This document shows positions 9,372 to 18,667 of a DNA stretch of 41,183 nt, piece after piece (the first letter of the stretch is position 1; each line of letters starts with the position of its first letter). The stretch comes from Nitrosomonas sp. JL21. Its GTDB lineage: Bacteria > Pseudomonadota > Gammaproteobacteria > Burkholderiales > Nitrosomonadaceae. The notes beneath the pieces are model-generated. The model saw only the letters and a list, made by a program, of their open reading frames with translations. It made no database searches and was not told where the DNA came from. The translations under genes were made by a program, and so were the position numbers. The DNA is taken from assembly GCF_009833095.1 (NCBI RefSeq), contig NZ_QRCB01000008.1, forward strand, positions 1-41,183, given 5' to 3'.

Positions 9372-9398
9372 AAAAAAAAGGATCAGCGTTTGTGATCC
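9372..9398 (-). terminator. Terminator of the CHRD gene
   Basis: GGATCA and TGATCC arms around a 7-nt loop are followed on the minus strand by eight T. It is 65 nt past the CHRD stop. Confidence 0.9.
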
Positions 9399-9463
9399 GC
9401 CAATCCTTTCTAAGAAAAGCTCCGCAAAACGACCGCAGGAGCGTTATATTAAATTGGAATTTA

Positions 9464-10102
9464 TTAACGTAACGGCGTAGCTGTGGTCAGCACGAAAACT
9501 CCATTCACTAACTCGAGTACCGCATCATAGGTTTGCGGTCCTTGTATGCCCGGTACTAATACATTCGTCAGCGTGACTTGGGAATTTTGATAAATTGCAT
9601 TGCGGGCATCGTCGCGATTTTGGAGTAACTGTCCCCTGATTTCACCGCCACTGGCCAAAGTGCTGTGGATGTTGTAATACATCCGGCCTGCCAGCAACTC
9701 CGTTTCGATGGCTGCAACCTGTTCTTCTGTGAGCGTTACGGAACCTGAAACATTGCCCGTGTTAGTTTCCGGCAGATCGGGCAACGCCAGCACTATGCCT
9801 GCGGATGTCCCCACATCAGCCGGCCCATGAAAATGATTATTGCCACCCTCTCGTATGATTGGAACGGCATTATCCTGCAGTTTCCAGTTCACGTTGTACG
9901 TAAGAACCTTGGTCGTGTTGTCGTAAAAAACCGTGATCCGGCCATATCCCATCGAATCTGGCGCAGGTGTCGGCGTAGGGGTAGTGACCGCCTCCTGACT
10001 GGGCGTCAAGGGCATCTCAATAAACGCAAATACTTCAGCCATGCTTGCGTGGGAAAAGCTCAGTCCAGCGATTGCCGCTGCCAGTAAAGTCGTCTTTTTC
10101 AT
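9464..10102 (-). CDS. Secreted CHRD-domain protein
   Basis: A protein of 212 residues starting at MKKTTLLAAAIAG, preceded by a strong GGAGGA ribosome site; the longer frame upstream has none. The signal peptide ends HASMA. The CHRD domain shows its two hallmarks: a His-rich segment HFHGPADVGTSAG and the closing motif IHSTLASGGEIRGQL. CHRD domains were named from chordin, and bacterial versions are exported proteins of unknown role. A short TP-repeat linker lies at about residues 37-46. Confidence 0.9.
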   Translation of the reverse strand: MKKTTLLAAAIAGLSFSHASMAEVFAFIEMPLTPSQEAVTTPTPTPAPDSMGYGRITVFYDNTTKVLTYNVNWKLQDNAVPIIREGGNNHFHGPADVGTSAGIVLALPDLPETNTGNVSGSVTLTEEQVAAIETELLAGRMYYNIHSTLASGGEIRGQLLQNRDDARNAIYQNSQVTLTNVLVPGIQGPQTYDAVLELVNGVFVLTTATPLR

Positions 10103-10233
10103 TTTTATTCCTCCTCCATATTTGAATTGATATCGCAGATAATTTGGAACTTGACTCCAAATTAGGGTTAAGGTATCGCGATTAGGAGTGGCGAACTGTA
10201 CGCTTGCCAACTTAATGCTCAGATAGAGCGTGT

Positions 10234-10253
10234 CCATCACTGATAAGTGATGG
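10234..10253. promoter_or_regulatory. Inverted repeat upstream of the CHRD gene
   Basis: CCATCACT and AGTGATGG are perfect 8-bp arms around GATA, about 130 bp before the CHRD start. There is no T run, so an operator is as likely as a hairpin. Confidence 0.35.
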
Positions 10254-10341
10254 GTATGTAAGAGAAATGAGACAAAAAAGAGTGATTACGCAATCCTCCT
10301 CAGTACATTTTCGCTGACGAATCAGATGAAGCCGATGATAG

Positions 10342-10659
10342 TTATTTCCACATTACATCGGTCTCAGCTTCTGCAGCAGCGGTCAGCAAGCTGATCAAAG
10401 GCAGCGCCCGGTGAGATAGACTCACGGTGGGTTCATCCTTTTCATCGTCATCTTCATCGGGCGCGGTATTCTCGGCGGAATGCGAGGCCATCTCAGCGTC
10501 GACAGCCTTTCTCAATCGATCGAGCGCCATCGGCACATCAGCCGCCAGAATTGCGCCCGGCACTGTTTTGCTGTGCCCCATCATTGTTATGAACGTCAAT
10601 GCATTTTCCCCAAACATCGTGATGTCAGCATGAGCATCGGTAGTAAACGTTATGAGCAT
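10342..10659 (-). CDS. DUF1840 protein
   Basis: A 105-residue cytosolic protein. The opening MLITFTTDAHADITMFGENA and the central ADVPMALDRLRKA match DUF1840, a small family of proteobacteria with no known function. An acidic linker (DEDDDEKDE) separates the N-terminal part from a helical end. GAGGAG precedes the ATG. Confidence 0.88.
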   Translation of the reverse strand: MLITFTTDAHADITMFGENALTFITMMGHSKTVPGAILAADVPMALDRLRKAVDAEMASHSAENTAPDEDDDEKDEPTVSLSHRALPLISLLTAAAEAETDVMWK

Positions 10660-10856
10660 AAGATTCTCCTCACCGAAAAGTACCCAGGAAATATTTGAAA
10701 ACCGCTACGTTGTTCGAACCGGTTGCGTGGGAACCAGACTTCAATATCCAGTTACGCCGCGTCAATCGCGCGCATCGCCCCCCATACCCCGTGTGCCTGG
10801 GCTGCGCTTGTAAAATCATGACGAAGTGCAGCCGCACGATACCAATGTTTCCCGCA

Positions 10857-10882
10857 ATAAAAAACCGCCGGGCTGGCGGTTT
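10857..10882 (-). terminator. Terminator of the Ser/Pro-rich secreted protein
   Basis: AAACCGCC and GGCGGTTT pair perfectly around a 5-nt loop, and on the minus strand run into six T, 24 nt past the stop at 10906. Confidence 0.9.
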
Positions 10883-10905
10883 GGGTAAGCCTATCCAGCA
10901 TCCCC

Positions 10906-11271
10906 TCAATATCCAGACCCTGCTCCGCCACTCGTCGCCCCGGAAGGAGCGCCTGAATTCATACCCGACGATTCGCCGGAACTCGTCCCTGATGGCGCAG
11001 TTGAACTATTCGGGCTTGTGCCCACCGGATTGGAGGGGCTTACGCCCGCAGGCGTGCTGGGGCGCGCGCCGGGAATATTGGAGTTAACGCCGGTTGGATC
11101 ACTCGGATTCACTAACGCCGGATTGCGGGTGGAAGGATTTGCTTGCGATTGAGGAACCGTCACCGGATCATTGGTTCCCATGCCCGTCGAATCAGCAAAA
11201 GCGACGCTGCTCGGGGTCATCAGTGCCAACGCGACAAACATCGCAATGGCTGAATGTTGTATGTTAATCAT
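10906..11271 (-). CDS. Small secreted Ser/Pro/Gly-rich protein
   Basis: A protein of 121 residues starting at MINIQHSAIAMF, with GGAG just upstream; an earlier start is possible but would bury the signal peptide. After cleavage near VAFA the protein is low-complexity: NPSDPTGVNSNIPG, then repeated SGxSSG units. No family is recognised. The segment NPSDPTGVNSNIP resembles DPSDPAGVTTNTP in the small secreted protein at 29625-29912. It may be envelope-associated and disordered. Confidence 0.75.
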   Translation of the reverse strand: MINIQHSAIAMFVALALMTPSSVAFADSTGMGTNDPVTVPQSQANPSTRNPALVNPSDPTGVNSNIPGARPSTPAGVSPSNPVGTSPNSSTAPSGTSSGESSGMNSGAPSGATSGGAGSGY

Positions 11272-11330
11272 GACATTTCTCCTTTCAGTTGAAAGTAATG
11301 TAGGCACATCATGGTGTCTCAGTATTCAGC

Positions 11331-11362
11331 AGACAAGGAGCTGCTCGCGCCGCTCCTTGTCT
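11331..11362. terminator. Strong hairpin between csbD-like gene and secreted-protein gene
   Basis: AGACAAGGAGC and GCTCCTTGTCT form perfect 11-bp arms around a 10-nt loop. It follows the CsbD stop by about 30 nt on the minus strand but lacks a T run, so it could be a weak terminator or an mRNA-stability element. Confidence 0.55.
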
Positions 11363-11393
11363 TCAGATATTCTCAAACGTAGTCACAATTCAA

Positions 11394-11597
11394 TCAGCAA
11401 CCACAGCCTTTTGAGAAATCATTCACTTGTTTCTCGGCTTCTTCTTTGGATATGCCATAGCGAGCTTGCACTTTGCCAATCAACTCTTCGCGTTTACCAT
11501 CGATGACATCCAAATCATCATTGGTCAATTTTCCCCATTGTTGTTGAGCTTTACCCGCTAATTGTTTCCAGTTGCCAGCGATTTCGTCCCAGTTCAT
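11394..11597 (-). CDS. CsbD-family stress protein
   Basis: A 67-residue hydrophilic protein. MNWDEIAGNWKQLAGKAQQ and WGKLTNDDLDVIDGKREEL are diagnostic of CsbD, a general-stress family of unknown biochemical role. The end FSKGCGC is an odd cysteine-bearing extension; two cysteines in a row of four residues could bind metal or form disulfides. AAGGAG precedes the start. Confidence 0.92.
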   Translation of the reverse strand: MNWDEIAGNWKQLAGKAQQQWGKLTNDDLDVIDGKREELIGKVQARYGISKEEAEKQVNDFSKGCGC

Positions 11598-11806
11598 GTG
11601 ATTCTCCTTGAGTAGATTTCAATCGTTGTATATTGAACCGATCAATATCAACGTCATAAAAATACTGCCGTTTTGTGTTAAAAATGATTGCTCAGTATTT
11701 TCCCAACAGCAGCGCACCTTCTTTCATTCACTCTTTCTTGTCACGTCGACAAATGCTCCGGCTCTGATACAAGACTTGAGATACACTCAACAGTGAATGA
11801 AATACT

Positions 11807-12028
11807 GTGAGCGAAGTATGGAATTATCTGCTGAGAGCGTCTGTGCGGAAGCTAACTTTGCTCGATCTGAACAATCAGGAAAACGCTGAGAAAGGCAAAA
11901 AATCAAGCTCTGACGAACTGAAACTGAGTAAGAGCACCAGTACACCCGTTGAGCCCGATCTGAAACTGTATGACTGTGAAGAAAACAACATACTATTGGT
12001 ATGCTTCAATGTACAAGCCCATCAATAG
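11807..12028 (+). CDS. Hypothetical small protein (doubtful)
   Basis: A frame of 73 residues with a GTG start and no clear ribosome site. It is Lys/Ser/Glu-rich in the middle (NAEKGKKSSSDELKLSKS) with a more hydrophobic end (NNILLVCFNV). I recognise no family. It may be chance or a relic. Confidence 0.25.
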   Translation: MSEVWNYLLRASVRKLTLLDLNNQENAEKGKKSSSDELKLSKSTSTPVEPDLKLYDCEENNILLVCFNVQAHQ

Positions 12029-12109
12029 AAAATAAAAGCGAGCGCGTGAAATTCCCGGTCGGGTAACAAAACGCCATCTCGTGCAAATCCAACTAAATCT
12101 CATAAAATC

Positions 12110-12313
12110 ATGACACAAACCCCAAAGAAAGTAAGAATTTCAGACACATTCTCAAATCGGGAAATTCAGACCTTCATGGTTGATCTGGGCAATATAGACC
12201 CATACCTGCTAGACCAAGACTACATTGAAGAAGCCTGGCGACTGGCTGTGGAAGAAAAATTGGTCGATCAGGATCATCGTGAAAAATATAAATTCGAGAT
12301 CGTGATCGAATGA
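12110..12313 (+). CDS. Hypothetical small acidic protein
   Basis: A frame of 67 residues starting MTQTPKKVRISDTF, cytosolic and acidic, with a predicted helix around DYIEEAWRLAVEEKLVDQ. The composition looks protein-like, but the ribosome site is weak. No family is recognised. Confidence 0.4.
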   Translation: MTQTPKKVRISDTFSNREIQTFMVDLGNIDPYLLDQDYIEEAWRLAVEEKLVDQDHREKYKFEIVIE

Positions 12314-12517
12314 AATATCAGAGCTCTCCATAAAGAGAGGCACACCTTGATAAAAAATGCGCTTGAAATGGCAAGGCCAAATCATCGAGCACCCACTTTT
12401 CTTGAGATTGGATTTTTTCATCCTCATTTTCTTCCATGTTAACCACCGTACAGACTTAGAAACAAATTATCCCTATGGTTTTCTTTTTGACTTTCAAAAA
12501 ACTGAACGGGGGTTATT

Positions 12518-12790
12518 ATGGTTTTACTGTTCCGCGTGGCATTCTACATGGCAATTATCGGAATTATCCTGAACATGAATTCCAGAGCCTATTCTCAATC
12601 GACTCCTCCTTTGGATAAACCGATAGAAAAACCCCCTCTCTCTCAGATGACAGAAGAAGGGCGCATCCAAGAAAAAATCGATAAAAAAAGGCTTAAAAAG
12701 AACTCTCCTGATAGCGATATCAATCATCCGCAAAGCCCCAACATCGATCCGGCTTATACGCCCGCTAATGTTGATGATATTCGAAGATAA
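12518..12790 (+). CDS. Hypothetical small secreted protein
   Basis: A 90-residue frame preceded by GGGGG. Residues 1-26 read as a signal peptide (FYMAIIGIILNMNSRAYSQ). The mature part is Pro- and Lys-rich and polar: EKPPLSQMTEEGRIQEKIDK, then PQSPNIDPAYTP. It belongs in style with the other small secreted proteins at 10906, 28831 and 29625. No family is recognised. Confidence 0.55.
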   Translation: MVLLFRVAFYMAIIGIILNMNSRAYSQSTPPLDKPIEKPPLSQMTEEGRIQEKIDKKRLKKNSPDSDINHPQSPNIDPAYTPANVDDIRR

Positions 12791-12954
12791 AACCCGGTTT
12801 AGAACGCACGGCATAGGGTTCTGTGCTTGATGCCTGATTGATGCGCGCAGCCTGACTGAACGCGATCGGAATAATTCTTCAGAATCTCCTTGGGAAGTTC
12901 GAGATAAGGGAGCAATTCCCAAGGAAATCGGTGCATTCAATCATTTCCAGGCTT

Positions 12955-14784
12955 CTAAATGAAAGCAGCCTGATCTATTCCCACCAAAGCTGCTTCCTGA
13001 ACAGTAAACGAGGCATTCGAAAAACCCCCATACGCATTGCCGTCGACATCCGTAATTACTCCGTTTGCCATCTGGGCGGTATAGAGGGTGCCGGGCACGA
13101 GATCATCGTCCAGATCGAAAATGACGCTTCTACCATTGAAGAGCACCTGATCGCGATCGGTGATTGCGATCGTGCGCTGATCCGTTCCATTGCTGAGAAT
13201 AAGATTCCCCTCTCCCGCAATAATTTTTTCATCGAATCTCAATATCAGCGGCTGATCCGATCGAACGCTGGCGCCATCGATGGGATAGCTGCCTACAACC
13301 AACGGTGCAGAATCTATGGTGTCGATCGTGAGCTGATTCGACTCAGCCGCTGACCGGTTGCCATCGATATCCGTAATTGCGCTCGCCGGAACTTGTAAAG
13401 TATAGGTCGTGTTGGGCTGCAAGGGCAGCTCAGGTCGAATGGCTACAATAGGGACTGATTCATCAAAAGTCACTTGGCTGATATCATGAATATCGATGCT
13501 ACGAATATCCACGCCATTACTGATTGTAATATTTCCATTGCCAGGCACAACCTTTTCATCAAAAAAGAACCTGAGAACCTGATTAATCTTTACATTCTCA
13601 AATCGCTCGCCGGGTAAAAAAGGCCAGAGCGGCCCAGCTTCTATTGTAGAAAAATGAGCATCCGTAAAGCCCTCGTAAGAAATGCCGGATGAATCGGTGA
13701 TTGCCCCGCTGGCCATGTGCGCGGTATAAGTCGTGCCCGCAACCAGATCTTCTGCTGGATTGATAATGATGCGGGAACCTTCAAAAGTCACCTGACTTTG
13801 ATCATTCATCGCAATGGTTTGCAAATCCGTACCATTGCTTAGCACCAGATTGCCAGACCCTGCTTTGACGGTTTTATTGAACTGAAGCTCGAAGTCTGCG
13901 TCGGCTTTAAAATTCTCCCACCCTCGCTCAGGCGGGGTGACATAGAGTATGAATTGTTCAGGAGCGGGAGGATAGGTTTCGTAAAAGACGCTGATCGGCT
14001 CGGCCATCGGATGCCCTGCCTCGTCGGTAATGACGCCACTTTCTATTTCGAGGTCATACGTCGAATCGGGTAATAAATCTTCCGCGGGATCGACAGTGAT
14101 CACATCGCCTTCAAATGTCACTTGACTCTCATCATTGATGTCTATCGTTCTCACATCGTTGCCGTTGCTGAGAATGATTTCACCTTTTACAGGCTTGACG
14201 GTTTCATCAAAATGAAGCTGAAGATTCCCATCAACCGGTATAACTTCATTAAAGGAGGCAAACTGCGGCGTCGACGCTATCGTTGTAAAGGATGCATCGT
14301 TAAAGCCGGGTTGCGGATTGCCTTTTCTATCCAGAAACACGCCATCCGCAACCTGGATGGTATATTCAGTATTCAATTGCAAATCAGCAGATGGATTGAT
14401 CGTAACCACACCGAATTCTTCTCTGTTTTGGAAAAAAGGATTAAAAGACCGATAATCAGGTGCGCCAAAGGTTATCTGTGTCGCATCATTCACATCGATT
14501 AAACGGGTATCGGTTGGGCTGCTGAGCACGATGCTTCCTGTCCCTGCCTTAACCATCTCATCGAAATAAAAAAAGACAATGTCGTCATCGACCTTAAAAG
14601 TGGATTTGACAGAAGTCAATCGATCAGCGCCGCTCTCATTAAAAGAAAGTTCGTTCATATTCGGAAATAGATCCCGTACAAACCACAGAGCTTTTCCTCT
14701 AGGTTCTGCGCCCAGCACAGTGTTTGAAATACTCGGTCTCAGCAAATCATTGACCGTAAAATCGAAATTAATCTCATCGGACAT
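12955..14784 (-). CDS. Five-domain SbsA Ig-like surface protein
   Basis: A 609-residue protein. About five Ig-like domains of roughly 105 residues follow each other (near 55-170, 170-270, 270-380, 380-490, 490-598), each with an FDE strand, the phrase ILSNGTDLRTI, the phrase QVTFEG, and the closing YTxQMASGAITDxxGN. This is the SbsA-Ig-like (Big_5) pattern seen in S-layer and adhesin proteins. There is no signal peptide. The last residues, EAALVGIDQAAFI, echo the tail of the FG-GAP proteins (SLVGIDVLTNFI), suggesting the same export route, probably type I. It lies just downstream of the third FG-GAP gene on the same strand. Confidence 0.88.
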   Translation of the reverse strand: MSDEINFDFTVNDLLRPSISNTVLGAEPRGKALWFVRDLFPNMNELSFNESGADRLTSVKSTFKVDDDIVFFYFDEMVKAGTGSIVLSSPTDTRLIDVNDATQITFGAPDYRSFNPFFQNREEFGVVTINPSADLQLNTEYTIQVADGVFLDRKGNPQPGFNDASFTTIASTPQFASFNEVIPVDGNLQLHFDETVKPVKGEIILSNGNDVRTIDINDESQVTFEGDVITVDPAEDLLPDSTYDLEIESGVITDEAGHPMAEPISVFYETYPPAPEQFILYVTPPERGWENFKADADFELQFNKTVKAGSGNLVLSNGTDLQTIAMNDQSQVTFEGSRIIINPAEDLVAGTTYTAHMASGAITDSSGISYEGFTDAHFSTIEAGPLWPFLPGERFENVKINQVLRFFFDEKVVPGNGNITISNGVDIRSIDIHDISQVTFDESVPIVAIRPELPLQPNTTYTLQVPASAITDIDGNRSAAESNQLTIDTIDSAPLVVGSYPIDGASVRSDQPLILRFDEKIIAGEGNLILSNGTDQRTIAITDRDQVLFNGRSVIFDLDDDLVPGTLYTAQMANGVITDVDGNAYGGFSNASFTVQEAALVGIDQAAFI

Positions 14785-14876
14785 CGTCGTTTCCTCGCTG
14801 ACTGGTTTCAGTTAGATACATTTAAAAAAATTACAATTACAAATATTTGATGAATATTCAACAGTCATTGATAGTT

Positions 14877-17381
14877 CTAAATGAAGTTCGTTAGAACATC
14901 AATTCCGACTAATGAAACTGCTGCATTTTGATGATATGCATGATATCCCCCGCTCATTCCCCTATCCATCCATTCACTTTCATCCGTTACCAAACGTTCT
15001 GATTCCGCAATAGCTTTCTCAACTTTGTCCGCGTCTTGCGATCCTGACAATGCCGCTTCACCTTTAAAGGAGCCGCCAAATATCACGTAGCCTGAACCGG
15101 AATCCAGCAAGTTTTCATTGCGCGAGTAATAGCTTGAAACACTGGCGATTAAATCATCGAATCCATCGCCATTGACATCCCCAGCCCCGCTAATGAATTC
15201 GCCAAATCGGTCAAAGATCTGAGTCCCTTTTAAAATCAAGCCGTCTTCCCCATCCAATTGGGATAGTGTCAGCGTCGCATTGAAATTAGAAGCCTTGCCG
15301 AACACGATATAGCTAGCGCCTACTCCAAATCCATCCGGATCAGCACCCGGCGCTCCGACCAGCACATCATCGAATCCATCGCCATTGAAATCCCCGATAC
15401 CGCTGACCGTAAATCCTGAGTTATATAATTCTCTTCCGCCATCCAACCGAAAACCGTTACGGCCATTCAAACTCGATAAATCAAATACATCTTTGAATTT
15501 TGAAGTTCGGCCAAATACCACATAACTGGAACCGGCGCTTACTCCATTCGAATCAGCATCAGGAGCGCCAATAATCAGGTCATCCAAACCATCGCCATTG
15601 ATATCACCGGCACTGCTCACCGAAAATCCTGCGCCATCCCCTTCTGCCGAACCATCGAGCCGGAAGCCGTTGTTTCCATCGAGGTTGGCCAAATCCAGCG
15701 GTGCGTTGAATGGTCGTTCTGTCCCGAATACCACATAACTCGAATCAGGATTGCTGTCATTTAAGCTGACATCATCAGCGCCAATGATCAGGTCATCCAA
15801 ACCATCGCCATTGATATCGCCGGCGCTACTGACAGTGTTCCCCAGTCCAGCGCCATTCAGCCGCAAACCTTGATCAGCGCTAAGGCCTTGCAAATTCAGC
15901 ACAGCATCGAATCCGGACTTTTTGCCAAATATCAGATAGCACGACTCATCCATAGGAGAACCGATGATGATGTCGCCATACCCATCACCATTGAAGTCTC
16001 CGGTGCTGCTGATAAAATGCCCTAAATCTTCTCCCAGATTCAATCCTTGCATGCGGAAACCGTCGCTGCCGCTCAAGTTGGACAAATCTAACGGTATGCT
16101 GACAGCCTCCGCTCTGCCAAATATCACATAAGCAGAATCTAAGCGCCCACCCACAGCACTGAACGCGCTGGCTCCAACGATCAGGTCACCGAAACCATCG
16201 CCATTGACATCTCCCGCCCGGCTGATAAGAAATTCATCGACGCTATCTTCTGTCATCCCATCGATGCGAAAACCAGCACTACCCGCCAAGTTCGACAAAT
16301 TCAACCTAGCCCCGAACTCGGCAGGTCCGCCCAATATAACGTAACCTGCGTCAGCTACCCCATTGTTCAAATCATGATGCTCAGCACCAATAATCAAGTC
16401 GTCATAGCCATCGCCATTAAAGTCTCCGGCACTACCCACTTTATAACTCGAGGCCAATACCCCCTCTTCGAAACGGAAGCCGTTGCTGCCATCGAGTCCA
16501 TGAAGATTGATGTTGCCCTTGAGGAAATCGTCAACCGCAGCTTTGGCGCCCGCAACGGATTCCTTATCTGCAGAGATCTTCGCCATGATTGATGCCAGCT
16601 GATTTGTACTTTCGGCAGAATCGGATACAACGCCGGGTTCATTGCTCAACAACGTTACCGGATATTTCAGCAATGCAGCCAGTGTTTGCCCCGGTGGCAT
16701 CGTGGTCAGAAGATATTGCAGCATAACGAAAGCCGAAGCGGTGCCAACCTTATCAATCGAGTAATAACGCGAGACATCTACGCGGTTATCAAATAATGCT
16801 GCCGCATCGCCCCAGGTCGGATCGGCATGATCCATATTATCCAATGCTGTGATCGCCCATTCGATCATCTCACCCACCGTTTGACCAGCGGCTATTTGAG
16901 CAACAATGTGGTCAATGACCGGCTTTGCTTCATCACCTGTAATGGTGTCTCCTGCAAGCCTTGAGAGGATTTTGACAGCGATAAGGGTATTCAGATTTGT
17001 TGAGGCTTGTCCCCAGTCAGGGTCTGAAGCAGGGACGGCTGACAGCGCCCGAGTCAATTCCGCAATCATTTCGGTTTGTGTTGCACCGTTAGAAACTTTG
17101 TCCTTAATGTAATTGATTACCAAAGCTTTATTTTCTGTCGATACCCAATCACCCAAAAAATCTTCCACAAAATTCTGTGCAAACGTGCCTTGAAACTCAT
17201 CATTGTAAAATTTCCCAAAAAATGAATTGGTCTGAGATAACATTTGCGCCAAATCGGCAAATGATTTTCCCTGCTCCAGTTGCCTTCCCAATACATCCAC
17301 AAAAATTGCACCCGGGGTCGTGCCGAATATGACTTGGCTAAGTTGGAGAATTGCAGTCTGTTGCTGGGTAGTCAGCGTCAT
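14877..17381 (-). CDS. FG-GAP protein with helical N-terminal domain
   Basis: An 834-residue protein. Residues 1 to about 290 are helical and contain two copies of a unit around DPDWGQAS and DPTWGDAA, a kind of N-terminal region seen in exported RTX/S-layer-type proteins. I cannot name the family securely. Seven FG-GAP repeats follow (about 295-770), each with a DxNGDG loop, predicting a seven-bladed propeller. No glycine-rich RTX run is present, but the tail ending SLVGIDVLTNFI is homologous to that of the 659-residue protein. It is 92 nt from the Ig-like gene downstream, so the two may be cotranscribed. Confidence 0.9.
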   Translation of the reverse strand: MTLTTQQQTAILQLSQVIFGTTPGAIFVDVLGRQLEQGKSFADLAQMLSQTNSFFGKFYNDEFQGTFAQNFVEDFLGDWVSTENKALVINYIKDKVSNGATQTEMIAELTRALSAVPASDPDWGQASTNLNTLIAVKILSRLAGDTITGDEAKPVIDHIVAQIAAGQTVGEMIEWAITALDNMDHADPTWGDAAALFDNRVDVSRYYSIDKVGTASAFVMLQYLLTTMPPGQTLAALLKYPVTLLSNEPGVVSDSAESTNQLASIMAKISADKESVAGAKAAVDDFLKGNINLHGLDGSNGFRFEEGVLASSYKVGSAGDFNGDGYDDLIIGAEHHDLNNGVADAGYVILGGPAEFGARLNLSNLAGSAGFRIDGMTEDSVDEFLISRAGDVNGDGFGDLIVGASAFSAVGGRLDSAYVIFGRAEAVSIPLDLSNLSGSDGFRMQGLNLGEDLGHFISSTGDFNGDGYGDIIIGSPMDESCYLIFGKKSGFDAVLNLQGLSADQGLRLNGAGLGNTVSSAGDINGDGLDDLIIGADDVSLNDSNPDSSYVVFGTERPFNAPLDLANLDGNNGFRLDGSAEGDGAGFSVSSAGDINGDGLDDLIIGAPDADSNGVSAGSSYVVFGRTSKFKDVFDLSSLNGRNGFRLDGGRELYNSGFTVSGIGDFNGDGFDDVLVGAPGADPDGFGVGASYIVFGKASNFNATLTLSQLDGEDGLILKGTQIFDRFGEFISGAGDVNGDGFDDLIASVSSYYSRNENLLDSGSGYVIFGGSFKGEAALSGSQDADKVEKAIAESERLVTDESEWMDRGMSGGYHAYHQNAAVSLVGIDVLTNFI

Positions 17382-17450
17382 ATAAATTTCCCTTCATTGA
17401 ATAGTTTCAGTAGCTTCGAAGTTCAGATCACTGAAGAAAAAATTACCCTC

Positions 17451-17464
17451 TCCCACGCGTGGGA
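17451..17464. promoter_or_regulatory. Perfect 14-bp palindrome upstream of the third FG-GAP gene
   Basis: TCCCACGCGTGGGA is a perfect palindrome 70 bp before the FG-GAP start, in the divergent interval with the NYN gene. It looks like a repressor or activator site; the regulator is unknown. Confidence 0.4.
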
Positions 17465-17661
17465 AAGTACTTGAATGAATATGTCCTGTCAAATCAACAA
17501 AAAGGGTGGCACGAATAACCGATAAGCAAACGGAAGATAATGCCTGCTGACTTCATGCGCTGCTCACAAAAGCCAGACAAGCATTTAGGTCTAAGTGTGG
17601 ATAGGTATGTTAAGCTTACGAAAGGATGACGGATGAATAACTTACATAGTTTGAGTTTATT

Positions 17662-18471
17662 TTGGCTTCTTCGCGCGCAATAGCAAAAAATGAATCTGAA
17701 GAATCTTCGCTTCGGCTTGCAGTTTTAATTGATGCCGATAATGCGCAGGCAGCTGTCATTGAAGGGCTGCTTGCAGAAATCGCGAGGTTCGGAGAAGCGA
17801 CCGTAAAGCGTATTTACGGTGATTTTACAGCGACATCCAGCGCATCCTGGAAAAAGGTTTTGCAAAAGTACGCCATCAAGCCGGTACAACAATTTGCCTA
17901 CACAACCGGCAAGAATGCTACCGACAGCGCATTGATCATCGATGCGATGGATTTACTGTACACGCGCAAATTTGATGGGTTCTGCTTGATTACCAGTGAT
18001 AGCGATTTCACTGGCCTCGCTATGCGGCTACGTGAGGAAGGACTTACCGTTTACGGCTTTGGCGAGAAAAAAACGCCCGATGCGTTTCGCAATGCTTGCC
18101 ACAAATTTGTATTCACAGAAATTCTGCGCTCAACCCCGGCCGCAGAATCGGCTGAGTCCGCAGCAAAAGAAAAGACGAGAAAGAGAACCACCAAAACCAA
18201 GACTACGGCAAAATCGGTTGAACAAAAACCGGAGTTTCCGGAAGCCTTTGTGCTGTCCGCGCTTGAACAATCGGTCGATGACAATGGATGGACGAGTTTG
18301 GGTGTTTTTGGTAGCTACCTGACCAAATTGCAACCGGATTTTGATTCAAGGCTGTATGGCTACAAGAAGCTCTCCGATTTGGTCAAAGCCAAGAAGGACC
18401 TTTTTGAAGTTGAAGAACGGCAAACTGCTGGATCAAACCGGAAAGTTTTATATCTTCGCGCAAAGAACTAA
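17662..18471 (+). CDS. NYN-domain protein with C-terminal OST-HTH/LOTUS domain
   Basis: A protein of 269 residues. The NYN (PIN-like nuclease) domain spans about 17-150 with the acidic clusters LIDADNA, ATDSALIIDAMD and TSDSDF that bind metal in the family. A Lys/Arg-rich linker (KEKTRKRTTKTKTT) leads to an OST-HTH/LOTUS domain (about 190-265: DNGWTSLGVFGSYL, YGYKKLSDLV), an RNA-binding fold. It is thus likely an RNA-targeting nuclease or RNA-binding protein. The start is a TTG (MASSRA); no ATG precedes the domain. It converges with rtcB, another RNA gene. Confidence 0.9.
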   Translation: MASSRAIAKNESEESSLRLAVLIDADNAQAAVIEGLLAEIARFGEATVKRIYGDFTATSSASWKKVLQKYAIKPVQQFAYTTGKNATDSALIIDAMDLLYTRKFDGFCLITSDSDFTGLAMRLREEGLTVYGFGEKKTPDAFRNACHKFVFTEILRSTPAAESAESAAKEKTRKRTTKTKTTAKSVEQKPEFPEAFVLSALEQSVDDNGWTSLGVFGSYLTKLQPDFDSRLYGYKKLSDLVKAKKDLFEVEERQTAGSNRKVLYLRAKN

Positions 18472-18667
18472 AAAACACCGAGAAAATCCCGAATTTGGCG
18501 ATAACACTGCTCTGGTTATCTTTAAATCCATGATCTGAGTTCAACACAGCATGACAGAGCGAAGTGGTACTTAGCGCTCAGGAATCACTCTGACTACCGC
18601 CATCTCACCGAAACTTATCGTGAATCAAATACGCGCGATTCAGTGAGTCGTGATGAGCAATTTTTGC

